Of a stretch of 64,000 bases of DNA, positions 10,450 to 22,633 are shown one piece after another (position 1 is the stretch's first letter; each line of letters opens with the position of its first letter). The position numbers and the translations under genes are program-made. The notes below the pieces were generated by a model, which saw only the letters and a program-made list of their open reading frames with translations, searched no databases and had not been told where the DNA came from. Source of the DNA: Crossaster papposus (taxonomy: Eukaryota > Echinodermata > Asteroidea > Velatida > Solasteridae); the NCBI GenBank assembly GCA_037893245.1, contig JBAIAA010000028.1:992001-1056000 (forward strand), read 5' to 3'.

Positions 10450-11028
10450 TTGTCTGATATTTTTAAACACTTTTCTCTTCGATTATTCATTAATTATTTT
10501 TTTTATTTGCACCAAATGATCGCCTCATATACGGGACATACCCAGTAGCACAATCGGTTACCGCTTTGTACTTATAGACAGTGACCAAACGTGTTGCTGC
10601 AGAGAGATGCAAAGGTTGTGAGTTCGAGCCTCACCTGGGGAATTGTCGGATATTTTTTAACACTTTTCTCTTCGATTATTCATTAATTAATTTTCTTATT
10701 TGAACTAAATGATCGCCTCATACACGGGACATCCCCAGTAGCACAATCGGTTAGCGCGTTGTACTTATAGACAGTGACCAAACGTGTTGCTGCAGAGAGA
10801 TGCAAAGGTTGTGAGTTCGAGCCTCAACTGGGGAATTGTCTGATATTTTTAAACACTTTTCTCTTCGATTATTCATTAATTAATTTTCTTATTTGAACTA
10901 AATGATCGCCTCATACACGGGACATCCCCAGTAGCACAATCGGTTAGCGCGTTGTACTTATAGACAGTGACCACACGCGTTGCTGCAGAGAGATGCAAAG
11001 GTTGTGAGTTCGAGCCTCACCTGGGGAA

Positions 11029-12958
11029 TTGTCTGATATTTTTAAACACTTTTCTCTTCGATTATTCATTAATTATTTTTTTTATTTGCACCAAATGATC
11101 GCCTCATATACGGGACATACCCAGTAGCACAATCGGTTACCGCTTTGTACTTATAGACAGTGACCAAACGTGTTGCTGCAGAGAGATGCAAAGGTTGTGA
11201 GTTCGAGCCTCACCTGGGGAATTGTCTGATATTTTTTAACACTTTTCTCTTCGATTATTAATTAATTAATGTTCTTATTGGCACTAAATGATCGCTTCAT
11301 ATACGGGATATCCCCAGTAGCACAATCGGTTAGCGCGTTGTAATTATAGACAGTGACCACACGCGTTGCTGTAGAGAGATGCAAAGGTTGTGAGTTCGAG
11401 CCTCACCTGGGGAATTGTCTGATATTTGTAAACACTTTTCTCTTCGATTATTAATTAATTAATGTTCTTATTGGCACTAAATGATCGCTTCATATACAGG
11501 ACATCCCGAGTAGCACAATCGGTTAGCGCGTTGTACTTATAGACAGTGACCACACGCGTTGCTGTAGAGAGATGTAAAGGTTGTGAGTTCGAGCCTCACC
11601 GGGGGAATTGTCTGATATTTTTAAACACTTTTCTCTTCGATTATTCATTAATTAATTTCCTTATTTGAACTAAATGATCGCTTCATATACGGGACATCCC
11701 CAGTAGCACAATCGGTTAGCGCGTTGTACTTATAGACAGTGACCACACGCGTTGCTGTAGAGAGATGCAAAGGTTGTGAGTTCGAGCCTCACCTGGGTAA
11801 TTGTCTGATATTTTTAAACACTTTTCTCTTCGATTATTAATTAATTAATGTTCTTATTTGCACTAAATGATCGCCTCATATGTGGGACATCCCCAGTAGC
11901 ACAATCGGTTAGCGCGTTGTACTTATAGACAGTGACCAAACGTGTTGCTGCAGAGAGATGCAAAGGTTGTGAGTTCGAGCCTCACCTGGGGAATTGTCTG
12001 ATATTTTTAAACACTTTTCTCTTCGATTATTCATTAATTAATTTTCTTATTTGAACTAAATGATCGCCTCATACACGGGACATCCCCAGTAGCACAATCG
12101 GTTAGCGCGTTGTACTTATAGACAGTGACCACACGCGTTGCTGTAGAGAGATGCAAAGGTTGTGAGTTCGAGCCTCACCTGGGGAATTGTCTGATATTTT
12201 TAAACACTTTTCTCTTCGATTATTAATTAATTAATGCTCTTATTTGCACTAAATGATCGCCTCATATACTAGACATCCCCAGTAGCACAATCGGTTAGCG
12301 CGTTGTACTTATAGACAGTGACCAAACGTGTTGCTGCAGAGAGAGGCAAAGGTTGTGAGATCGAGCCTCACCTGGGGAATTGTCTGATATTTTTAAACAC
12401 TTTTCTCTTCGATTATTAATTAATTAATGTTCTTATTTGCACTAAATGATCGCCTCATATATGGGACATCCCCAGTAGCACAATCGGTTAGCGCGTTGTA
12501 CTTATAGACAGTGACCAAACGTGTTGCTGCAGAGAGATGCAAAGGTTGTGAGTTCGAGCCTCACCTGGGGAATTGTCTGATATTTTTTAACACTTTTCTC
12601 TTCGATTATTAATTAATTAATGTTCTTATTGGCACTAAATGATCGCTTCATATACGGGATATCCCCAGTAGCACAATCGGTTAGCGCGTTGTACTTATAG
12701 ACAGTGACCACACGCGTTGCTGTAGAGTGATGCAAAGGTTGTGAGTTCGAGCCTCACCTGGGGAATTGTCTGATATTTTTAAACACTTTTCTCTTCGATT
12801 ATTAATTAATTAATGTTCTTATTGGCACTAAATGATCGCTTCATATACGGGACATCCCCAGTAGCACAATCGGTTAGCGCGTTGTACTTATAGACAGTGA
12901 CCACACGCGTTGCTGTAGAGAGATGCAAAGGTTGTGAGTTCGAGCCTCACCTGGGGAA
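11029..12958 (+). repeat. 10-unit higher-order repeat, first copy (1930 bp)
   Basis: Copies 58-67. The next 1930 bp repeat this stretch in order, variant by variant, including TCCCGAG, A32 and the CATATACTAGACA spacer. Differences I noticed: trailer GTCTG against GTCGG after the first tRNA, TCCCCAG at 11697 against TCTCCAG at 13627, and CTGGGTA against CTGGGGA in the same copy. End points are approximate because they lie in shared unit sequence. Confidence 0.85.
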
Positions 12959-14888
12959 TTGTCTGATATTTTTAAACACTTTTCTCTTCGATTATTCATT
13001 AATTATTTTTTTTATTTGCACCAAATGATCGCCTCATATACGGGACATACCCAGTAGCACAATCGGTTACCGCTTTGTACTTATAGACAGTGACCAAACG
13101 TGTTGCTGCAGAGAGATGCAAAGGTTGTGAGTTCGAGCCTCACCTGGGGAATTGTCGGATATTTTTTAACACTTTTCTCTTCGATTATTAATTAATTAAT
13201 GTTCTTATTGGCACTAAATGATCGCTTCATATACGGGATATCCCCAGTAGCACAATCGGTTAGCGCGTTGTAATTATAGACAGTGACCACACGCGTTGCT
13301 GTAGAGAGATGCAAAGGTTGTGAGTTCGAGCCTCACCTGGGGAATTGTCTGATATTTGTAAACACTTTTCTCTTCGATTATTAATTAATTAATGTTCTTA
13401 TTGGCACTAAATGATCGCTTCATATACAGGACATCCCGAGTAGCACAATCGGTTAGCGCGTTGTACTTATAGACAGTGACCACACGCGTTGCTGTAGAGA
13501 GATGTAAAGGTTGTGAGTTCGAGCCTCACCGGGGGAATTGTCTGATATTTTTAAACACTTTTCTCTTCGATTATTCATTAATTAATTTCCTTATTTGAAC
13601 TAAATGATCGCTTCATATACGGGACATCTCCAGTAGCACAATCGGTTAGCGCGTTGTACTTATAGACAGTGACCACACGCGTTGCTGTAGAGAGATGCAA
13701 AGGTTGTGAGTTCGAGCCTCACCTGGGGAATTGTCTGATATTTTTAAACACTTTTCTCTTCGATTATTAATTAATTAATGTTCTTATTTGCACTAAATGA
13801 TCGCCTCATATGTGGGACATCCCCAGTAGCACAATCGGTTAGCGCGTTGTACTTATAGACAGTGACCAAACGTGTTGCTGCAGAGAGATGCAAAGGTTGT
13901 GAGTTCGAGCCTCACCTGGGGAATTGTCTGATATTTTTAAACACTTTTCTCTTCGATTATTCATTAATTAATTTTCTTATTTGAACTAAATGATCGCCTC
14001 ATACACGGGACATCCCCAGTAGCACAATCGGTTAGCGCGTTGTACTTATAGACAGTGACCACACGCGTTGCTGTAGAGAGATGCAAAGGTTGTGAGTTCG
14101 AGCCTCACCTGGGGAATTGTCTGATATTTTTAAACACTTTTCTCTTCGATTATTAATTAATTAATGCTCTTATTTGCACTAAATGATCGCCTCATATACT
14201 AGACATCCCCAGTAGCACAATCGGTTAGCGCGTTGTACTTATAGACAGTGACCAAACGTGTTGCTGCAGAGAGAGGCAAAGGTTGTGAGATCGAGCCTCA
14301 CCTGGGGAATTGTCTGATATTTTTAAACACTTTTCTCTTCGATTATTAATTAATTAATGTTCTTATTTGCACTAAATGATCGCCTCATATATGGGACATC
14401 CCCAGTAGCACAATCGGTTAGCGCGTTGTACTTATAGACAGTGACCAAACGTGTTGCTGCAGAGAGATGCAAAGGTTGTGAGTTCGAGCCTCACCTGGGG
14501 AATTGTCTGATATTTTTTAACACTTTTCTCTTCGATTATTAATTAATTAATGTTCTTATTGGCACTAAATGATCGCTTCATATACGGGATATCCCCAGTA
14601 GCACAATCGGTTAGCGCGTTGTACTTATAGACAGTGACCACACGCGTTGCTGTAGAGTGATGCAAAGGTTGTGAGTTCGAGCCTCACCTGGGGAATTGTC
14701 TGATATTTTTAAACACTTTTCTCTTCGATTATTAATTAATTAATGTTCTTATTGGCACTAAATGATCGCTTCATATACGGGACATCCCCAGTAGCACAAT
14801 CGGTTAGCGCGTTGTACTTATAGACAGTGACCACACGCGTTGCTGTAGAGAGATGCAAAGGTTGTGAGTTCGAGCCTCACCTGGGGAA
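12959..14888 (+). repeat. 10-unit higher-order repeat, second copy (1930 bp)
   Basis: Copies 68-77, directly abutting the first copy; a further partial version (copies 88-95) follows at offset 3486 bp. Confidence 0.85.
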
Positions 14889-16143
14889 TTGTCTGATATT
14901 TTTAAACACTTTTCTCTTCGATTATTAATTAATTAATGTTCTTATTTGCACTAAATGATCGCCTCATAATTATATGGGACATCCCCAGTAGCACAATCGG
15001 TTAGCGCGTTGTACTTATAGACAGTGACCAAACGTGTTGCTGCAGAGAGATGCAAAGGTTGTGAGTTCGAGCCTCACCTGGGGAATTGTCTGATATTTTT
15101 AAACACTTTTCTCTTCGATTATTCATTAATTAATTTTCTTATTTGAACTAAATGATCGCCTCATACACGGGACATCCCCAGTAGCACAATCGGTTAGCGC
15201 GTTGTACTTATAGACAGTGACCACACGCGTTGCTGCAGAGAGATGCAAAGGTTGTGAGTTCGAGCCTCACCTGGGGAATTGTCTGATATTTTTAAACACT
15301 TTTCTCTTCGATTATTCATTAATTAATTTTTTTATTTGCACCAAATGATCGCCTCATATACGGGACATCCCCAGTAGCACAATCGGTTAGCGCGTTGTAC
15401 TTATAGACAGTGACCACACGCGTTGCTGTAGAGAGATGCAAAGGTTGTGAGTTCGAGCCTCACCTGGGGAATTGTCTGATATTTTTAAACACTTTTCTCT
15501 TCGATTATTAATTAATTAATGTTCTTATTGGCACTAAATGATCGCTTCATATACGGGACATCCCCAGTAGCACAATCGGTTAGCGCGTTGTACTTATAGA
15601 CAGTGACCACACGCGTTGCTGTAGAGAGATGCAAAGGTTGTGAGTTCGAGCCTCACCTGGGGAATTGTCTGATATTGTTAAACACTTTTCTCTTCGATTA
15701 TTTATTAATTAATTTTCTTATTTGCACTAAATGATCGCCTCATATACTGGACATCCCCAGTAGCACAATCGGTTAGCGCGTTGTACTTATAGACAGTGAC
15801 CAAACGTGTTGCTGCACAGAGATGCAAAGGTTGTGAGTTCGAGCCTCACCTGGGGAATTGTCTGATATTTTTAAACACTTTTCTCTTCGATTATTAATTA
15901 ATTAATGTTCTTATTTGCACTAAATGATCGCCTCATATACGGGACATCCCCAGTAGCACAATCGGTTAGCGCGTTGTACTTATAGACAGTGACCAAACGT
16001 GTTGCTGCAGAGAGATGCAAAGGTTGTGAGTTCGAGCCTCAACTGGGGAATTGTCTGATATTTTTAAACACTTTTCTCTTCGATTATTAATTAATTAATG
16101 TTCTTATTTGCACTAAATGATCGCCTCATAATTATATGGGACA

Positions 16144-16247
16144 TCCCCAGTAGCACAATCGGTTAGCGCGTTGTACTTATAGACAGTGACCAAACGTGTT
16201 GCTGTAGAGAGATGCAAAGGTTGTGAGTTGGAGCCTCACCTGGGGAA
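16144..16247 (+). pseudogene. tRNA-Ile(UAU) copy with C56 changed to G (second case)
   Basis: Same TTGGAGC T loop as the copy at 9763 but with a mixed intron (AAACGTG followed by GTAGAG), so the two are related by exchange rather than by simple block copying. Confidence 0.65.
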
Positions 16248-19200
16248 TTGTCTGATATTTTTAAACACTTTTCTCTTCGATTATTAATTAATTAATGTTC
16301 TTATTTGCACTAAATGATCGCCTCATAATTATATGGGACATCCCCAGTAGCACAATCGGTTAGCGCGTTGTACTTATAGACAGTGACCAAACGTGTTGCT
16401 GCAGAGAGATGCAAAGGTTGTGAGTTCGAGCCTCACCTGGGGAATTGTCTGATATTTTTAAACACTTTTCTCTTCGATTATTCATTAATTAATTTTCTTA
16501 TTTGAACTAAATGATCGCCTCATACACGGGACATCCCCAGTAGCACAATCGGTTAGCGCGTTGTACTTATAGACAGTGACCACACGCGTTGCTGCAGAGA
16601 GATGCAAAGGTTGTGAGTTCGAGCCTCACCTGGGGAATTGTCTGATATTTTTAAACACTTTTCTCTTCGATTATTCATTAATTAATTTTTTTATTTGCAC
16701 CAAATGATCGCCTCATATACGGGACATCCCCAGTAGCACAATAGGTTACCGCTTTGTACTTATAGACAGTGACCACACGCGTTGCTGTAGAGAGATGCAA
16801 AGGTTGTGAGTTCGAGCCTCACCTGGGGAATTGTCTGATATTTTTAAACACTTTTCTCTTCGATTATTAATTAATTAATGCTCTTATTGGCACTAAATGA
16901 TCGCTTCATATACAGGACATCCCGAGTAGCACAATCGGTTAGCGCGTTGTACTTATAGACAGTGACCACACGCGTTGCTGTAGAGAGATGTAAAGGTTGT
17001 GAGTTCGAGCCTCACCGGGGGAATTGTCTGATATTTTTAAACACTTTTCTCTTCGATTATTCATTAATTAATTTTCTTATTTGAACTAAATGATCGCTTC
17101 ATATACGGGACATCCCCAGTAGCACAATCGGTTAGCGCGTTGTACTTATAGACAGTGACCACACGCGTTGCTGTAGAGAGATGCAAAGGTTGTGAGTTCG
17201 AGCCTCACCTGGGGAATTGTCTGATATTTTTAAACACTTTTCTCTTCGATTATTAATTAATTAATGTTCTTATTTGCACTAAATGATCGCCTCATATGTG
17301 GGACATCCCCAGTAGCACAATCGGTTAGCGCGTTGTACTTATAGACAGTGACCAAACGTGTTGCTGCAGAGAGATGCAAAGGTTGTGAGTTCGAGCCTCA
17401 CCTGGGGAATTGTCTGATATTTTTAAACACTTTTCTCTTCGATTATTCATTAATTAATTTTCTTATTTGAACTAAATGATCGCCTCATACACGGGACATC
17501 CCCAGTAGCACAATCGGTTAGCGCGTTGTACTTATAGACAGTGACCACACGCGTTGCTGTAGAGAGATGCAAAGGTTGTGAGTTCGAGCCTCACCTGGGG
17601 AATTGTCTGATATTTTTAAACACTTTTCTCTTCGATTATTAATTAATTAATGCTCTTATTTGCACTAAATGATCGCCTCATATACTGGACATCCCCAGTA
17701 GCACAATCGGTTAGCGCGTTGTACTTATAGACAGTGACCAAACGTGTTGCTGCAGAGAGAGGCAAAGGTTGTGAGATCGAGCCTCACCTGGGGAATTGTC
17801 TGATATTTTTAAACACTTTTCTCTTCGATTATTAATTAATTAATGTTCTTATTTGCACTAAATGATCGCCTCATATATGGGACATCCCCAGTAGCACAAT
17901 CGGTTAGCGCGTTGTACTTATAGACAGTGACCAAACGTGTTGCTGCAGAGAGATGCAAAGGTTGTGAGTTCGAGCCTCACCTGGGGAATTGTCTGATATT
18001 TTTTAACACTTTTCTCTTCGATTATTAATTAATTAATGTTCTTATTGGCACTAAATGATCGCTTCATATACGGGATATCCCCAGTAGCACAATCGGTTAG
18101 CGCGTTGTACTTATAGACAGTGACCACACGCGTTGCTGTAGAGAGATGCAAAGGTTGTGAGTTCGAGCCTCACCTGGGGAATTGTCTGATATTTTTAAAC
18201 ACTTTTCTCTTCGATTATTAATTAATTAATGTTCTTATTGGCACTAAATGATCGCTTCATATACGGGACATCCCCAGTAGCACAATCGGTTAGCGCGTTG
18301 TACTTATAGACAGTGACCACACGCGTTGCTGTAGAGAGATGCAAAGGTTGTGAGTTCGAGCCTCACCTGGGGAATTGTCTGATATTTTTAAACACTTTTC
18401 TCTTCGATTATTAATTAATTAATGTTCTTATTTGCACTAAATGATCGCCTCATAATTATATGGGACATCCCCAGTAGCACAATCGGTTAGCGCGTTGTAC
18501 TTATAGACAGTGACCAAACGTGTTGCTGCAGAGAGATGCAAAGGTTGTGAGTTCGAGCCTCACCTGGGGAATTGTCTGATATTTTTAAACACTTTTCTCT
18601 TCGATTATTCATTAATTAATTTTCTTATTTGAACTAAATGATCGCCTCATACACGGGACATCCCCAGTAGCACAATCGGTTAGCGCGTTGTACTTATAGA
18701 CAGTGACCACACGCGTTGCTGCAGAGAGATGCAAAGGTTGTGAGTTCGAGCCTCACCTGGGGAATTGTCTGATATTTTTAAACACTTTTCTCTTCGATTA
18801 TTCATTAATTAATTTTTTTATTTGCACCAAATGATCGCCTCATATACGGGACATCCCCAGTAGCACAATCGGTTAGCGCGTTGTACTTATAGACAGTGAC
18901 CACACGCGTTGCTGTAGAGAGATGCAAAGGTTGTGAGTTCGAGCCTCACCTGGGGAATTGTCTGATATTTTTAAACACTTTTCTCTTCGATTATTAATTA
19001 ATTAATGTTCTTATTGGCACTAAATGATCGCTTCATATACGGGACATCCCCAGTAGCACAATCGGTTAGCGCGTTGTACTTATAGACAGTGACCACACGC
19101 GTTGCTGTAGAGAGATGCAAAGGTTGTGAGTTCGAGCCTCACCTGGGGAATTGTCTGATATTGTTAAACACTTTTCTCTTCGATTATTTATTAATTAATT

Positions 19201-19818
19201 TTCTTATTTGCACTAAATGATCGCCTCATATACTGGACATCCCCAGTAGCACAATCGGTTAGCGCGTTGTACTTATAGACAGTGACCACACGCGTTACTG
19301 TAGAGAGATGCAAAGGTTGTGAGTTCGAGCCTCACCTGGGGAATTGTCTGATATTTTTAAACACTTTTCTCTTCGATTATTAATTAATTAATGTTCTTAT
19401 TGGCACTAAATGATCGCTTCATATACGGGACATCCCCAGTAGCACAATCGGTTAGCGCGTTGTACTTATAGACAGTGACCACACGCGTTGCTGTAGAGAG
19501 ATGCAAAGGTTGTGAGTTCGAGCCTCACCTGGGGAATTGTCTGATATTGTTAAACACTTTTCTCTTCGATTATTTATTAATTAATTTTCTTATTTGCACT
19601 AAATGATCGCCTCATATACTGGACATCCCCAGTAGCACAATCGGTTAGCGTGTTGTACTTATAGACAGTGACCAAACGTGTTGCTGCACAGAGATGCAAA
19701 GGTTGTGAGTTCGAGCCTCACCTGGGGAATTGTCTGATATTTTTAAACACTTTTCTCTTCGATTATTAATTAATTAATGTTCTTATTTGCACTAAATGAT
19801 CGCCTCATATACGGGACA

Positions 19819-19922
19819 TCCCCAGTAGCACAATCGGTTAGCGCGTTGTACTTAAAGACAGTGACCAAACGTGTTGCTGCAGAGAGATGCAAAGGTTGTG
19901 AGTTCGAGCCTCAACTGGGGAA
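19819..19922 (+). pseudogene. Anticodon variant TAA with T-stem mismatch (copy 103)
   Basis: Anticodon 19853-19855 is TAA. The T stem ends CTCAA, so G49-C65 is lost, a change shared with 9570, 10153, 10732 and 15947. Flanking variants differ from the TAA copy at 10346, so origin of the two by separate mutation or by gene conversion is open. Confidence 0.6.
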
Positions 19923-20980
19923 TTGTCTGATATTTTTAAACACTTTTCTCTTCGATTATTAATTAATTAATGTTCTTATTTGCACTAAATGATCGCTTCA
20001 TATACGGGACATCCCCAGTAGCACAATCGGTTAGCGCGTTGTACTTATAGACAGTGACCACACGCGTTGATGCAGAGAGATGCAAAAGTTGTGAGTTCGA
20101 GCCTCATCTGGGGAATTGTCTGATATTTTTTAACACTTTTCTCTTCGATTATTAATTAATTAATGTTCTTATTTGCACTAAATGATCGCCTCATAATTAT
20201 ATGGGACATCCCCAGTAGCACAATCGGTTAGCGCGTTGTACTTATAGACAGTGACCAAACGTGTTGCTGCAGAGAGATGCAAAGGTTGTGAGTTCGAGCC
20301 TCACCTGGGGAATTGTCTGATATTTTTAAACACTTTTCTCTTCGATTATTCATTAATTAATTTTCTTATTTGAACTAAATGATCGCCTCATACACGGGAC
20401 ATCCCCAGTAGCACAATCGGTTAGCGCGTTGTACTTATAGACAGTGACCACACGCGTTGCTGCAGAGAGATGCAAAGGTTGTGAGTTCGAGCCTCACCTG
20501 GGGAATTGTCTGATATTTTTAAACACTTTTCTCTTCGATTATTCATTAATTAATTTTTTTATTTGCACCAAATGATCGCCTCATATACGGGACATCCCCA
20601 GTAGCACAATCGGTTACCGCTTTGTACTTATAGACAGTGACCAAACGTGTTGCTGCAGAGAGATGCAAAGGTTGTGAGTTCGAGCCTCACCTGGGGAATT
20701 GTCTGATATTTTTTAACACTTTTCTCTTCGATTATTAATTAATTAATGTTCTTATTTGCACTAAATGATCGCCTCATATACTGGACATCCCCAGTAGCAC
20801 AATCGGTTAGCGCGTTGTACTTATAGACAGTGACCACACGCGTTGCTGCAGAGAGATGCAAAGGTTGTGAGTTCGAGCCTCACCTGGGGAATTGTCTGAT
20901 ATTTTTAAACACTTTTCTCTTCGATTATTCATTAATTAATTTTTTTATTTGCACCAAATGATCGCCTCATATACGGGACA

Positions 20981-21084
20981 TACCCAGTAGCACAATCGGT
21001 TACCGCTTTGTACTTACAGACAGTGACCAAACGTGTTGCTGCATAGAGATGCAAAGGTTGTGAGTTCGAGCCTCACCTGGGGAA
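20981..21084 (+). pseudogene. Anticodon variant TAC in a doubly damaged copy (copy 109)
   Basis: Anticodon 21015-21017 reads TAC, nominally valine (GUA). The body starts TACCCAG, has D-stem CCGC and G26 to T, and the intron end reads GCATAGAG. With acceptor and D stems both broken it is most likely inert. Confidence 0.65.
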
Positions 21085-21756
21085 TTGGCTGATATTTTTT
21101 AACACTTTTCTCTTCGATTATTAATTAATTAATGTTCTTATTGGCACTAAATGATCGCTTCATATACGGGACATCCCCAGTAGCACAATCGGTTAGCGCG
21201 TTGTACTTATAGACAGTGACCACACGCGTTGATGCAGAGAGATGCAAAGGTTGTGAGTTCGAGCCTCATCTGGGGAATTGTCTGATATTTTTTAACACTT
21301 TTCTCTTCGATTATTAATTAATTAATGTTCTTATTTGCACTAAATGATCGCCTCATAATTATATGGGACATCCCCAGTAGCACAATCGGTTAGCGCGTTG
21401 TACTTATAGACAGTGACCAAACGTGTTGCTGCAGAGAGATGCAAAGGTTGTGAGTTCGAGCCTCACCTGGGGAATTGTCTGATATTTTTTAACACTTTTC
21501 TCTTCGATTATTAATTAATTAATGTTCTTATTTGCACTAAATGATCGCCTCATATACTGGACATCCCCAGTAGCACAATCGGTTAGCGCGTTGTACTTAT
21601 AGACAGTGACCACACGCGTTGCTGCAGAGAGATGCAAAGGTTGTGAGTTCGAGCCTCACCTGGAGAATTGTCTGATATTTGTAAACACTTTTCTCTTCGA
21701 TTATTCATTAATTAATTTTCTTATTTGCACTAAATGATCGCCTCATATACGGGACA

Positions 21757-21860
21757 TCCCCAGTAGCACAATCGGTTAGCGCGTTGTACTTATAGACAGT
21801 GACCACACGCGTTGCTGTAGAGAGATGCAAAGGTTGTGAGTTCGAGCCTCACCTGGGGAA
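21757..21860 (+). tRNA. tRNA-Ile(UAU), first copy of the right region (copy 113)
   Basis: Exons are those of copy 1 and the intron is the ACACGCG/GTAG form. Its trailer has six T (21871-21876) followed by AACAATTTTC, the first appearance of the TTTTTTAACAA trailer typical downstream. It recurs at 29293 (offset 7536). Confidence 0.8.
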
Positions 21861-21870
21861 TTGTCTGATA

Positions 21871-21876
21871 TTTTTT
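21871..21876 (+). terminator. Pol III terminator, six T, right subfamily
   Basis: TTTTTT starts 11 nt after the tRNA 3' end. Right-type units mostly carry six or seven T here against five on the left, so termination should on average be stronger. Confidence 0.7.
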
Positions 21877-22529
21877 AACAATTTTCTCTTCGATTATTCA
21901 TTAATTAATTTTCTTATTAGCACTAAATGATCGCCTCATATACAGGACATCCCCAGTAGCACAATCGGTTAGCGCGTTGTACTTATAGACAGTGACCACA
22001 CGCGTTGCTGTAGAGAGATGCAAAGGTTGTGAGTTCGAGCCTTACCTGGGGAATTGTCTGATATTTTTTAACACTTTTCTCTTCGATTATTCATTAATTA
22101 ATGTTCATATTAATGGACTAAATGATCGCCTCATATATGGACATCCCCAGTAGCACAATCGGTTAGCGCGTTGTACTTATAGACAGTGACCACACGCGTT
22201 GCTGTAGAGGGATGCAAAGGTTGTGAGTTCGAGCCTCACCTGGGGAATTGACTGATATTTTTTAACACTTTTCTCTTCGATTATTCATTAATTAATTTTC
22301 TTATTTGCACTAAATGATAGCCTCATATACGGGACATCCCCAGTAGCACAATCGGTTAGCGCGTTGTACTTATAGACAGTGACCACACACGTTGCTGCAG
22401 AGAGATGCAAAGGTTGTGAGTTCGAGCCTCACCTGGGGAATTGTCTGATATTTTTTAACACTTTTCTCTTCGATTATTCATTAATTAATGTTCTTATTTG
22501 CAATAAATGATCGCCTCATATACGGGACA

Positions 22530-22633
22530 TCCCCAGTAGCACAATCGGTTAGAGCGTTGTACTTATAGACAGTGACCACACGCGTTACTGTAGAGAGATG
22601 CAAAGGTTGTGAGTTCGAGCCTCACCTGGGGAA
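22530..22633 (+). tRNA. tRNA-Ile(UAU) with GAGC D-stem (copy 117 class)
   Basis: The D-stem 3' side is GAGC, so pair 12-23 becomes A-A in place of A-C; neither pairs. About 35 right-region copies share it, for example 22723, 25621, 30066, 35474, 49960 and 62927, usually with intron core CGTTACTGTAG. The rest of the fold is intact. Confidence 0.7.

Larger units (their letters stand above)
6003..11221 (+). repeat. Array block 2: tRNA copies 32-58
   Basis: tRNA starts: 6092, 6285, 6478, 6671, 6864, 7057, 7250, 7443, 7636, 7829, 8022, 8215, 8408, 8601, 8798, 8991, 9184, 9377, 9570, 9763, 9960, 10153, 10346, 10539, 10732, 10925, 11118. Copies 32-39 repeat copies 1-8 at a constant offset of 5999 bp. 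Units near 10.1-10.65 kb and 10.68-11.2 kb are a 3-unit duplication (offset 579). Damaged copies: 6864, 10539, 11118 (TACCCAG, CCGC), 7250 (TCCCGAG), 8022 (AGGCAA, ATCGAG), 9763 (T-loop TTGGAGC), 9960 (G26 to T), and 9570, 10153, 10732 (T-stem CTCAA). 10346 has anticodon TAA. Confidence 0.9.
11222..16830 (+). repeat. Array block 3: tRNA copies 59-87
   Basis: tRNA starts: 11311, 11504, 11697, 11890, 12083, 12276, 12469, 12662, 12855, 13048, 13241, 13434, 13627, 13820, 14013, 14206, 14399, 14592, 14785, 14982, 15175, 15368, 15561, 15754, 15947, 16144, 16341, 16534, 16727. Copies 59-67 match copies 37-45 at offset 4254 bp, and copies 68-77 match 58-67 at offset 1930 bp. Damaged copies include 11504 and 13434 (TCCCGAG), 12276 and 14206 (AGGCAA, ATCGAG), 13048 (TACCCAG), 13627 (TCTCCAG), 11697 (CTGGGTA), 15947 (CTCAA), 16144 (TTGGAGC) and 16727 (AATAGG plus CCGC). 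Confidence 0.9.
16831..21667 (+). repeat. Array block 4: tRNA copies 88-112
   Basis: tRNA starts: 16920, 17113, 17306, 17499, 17692, 17885, 18078, 18271, 18468, 18661, 18854, 19047, 19240, 19433, 19626, 19819, 20012, 20209, 20402, 20595, 20788, 20981, 21174, 21371, 21564. Copies 88-100 match copies 70-82 at offset 3486 bp (18 units), with the match breaking inside the copy at 19240. Trailers reading GATATTGTTAAAC, where the first T-run is lost, occur after 19047 and 19433. Odd anticodons: 19819 (TAA) and 20981 (TAC). This is the end of the continuous left-type region. Confidence 0.9.

Noticed and set aside
19777-19962. Open reading frames of 61-62 codons on + strand, also at 36481, 38992, 41310, 42467, 44785 and 47296
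   Set aside because: They run across tRNA body and spacer, exist only where a unit variant happens to remove a stop, and the translated text is simply the tRNA sequence in frame. They recur only because the blocks are duplicated.
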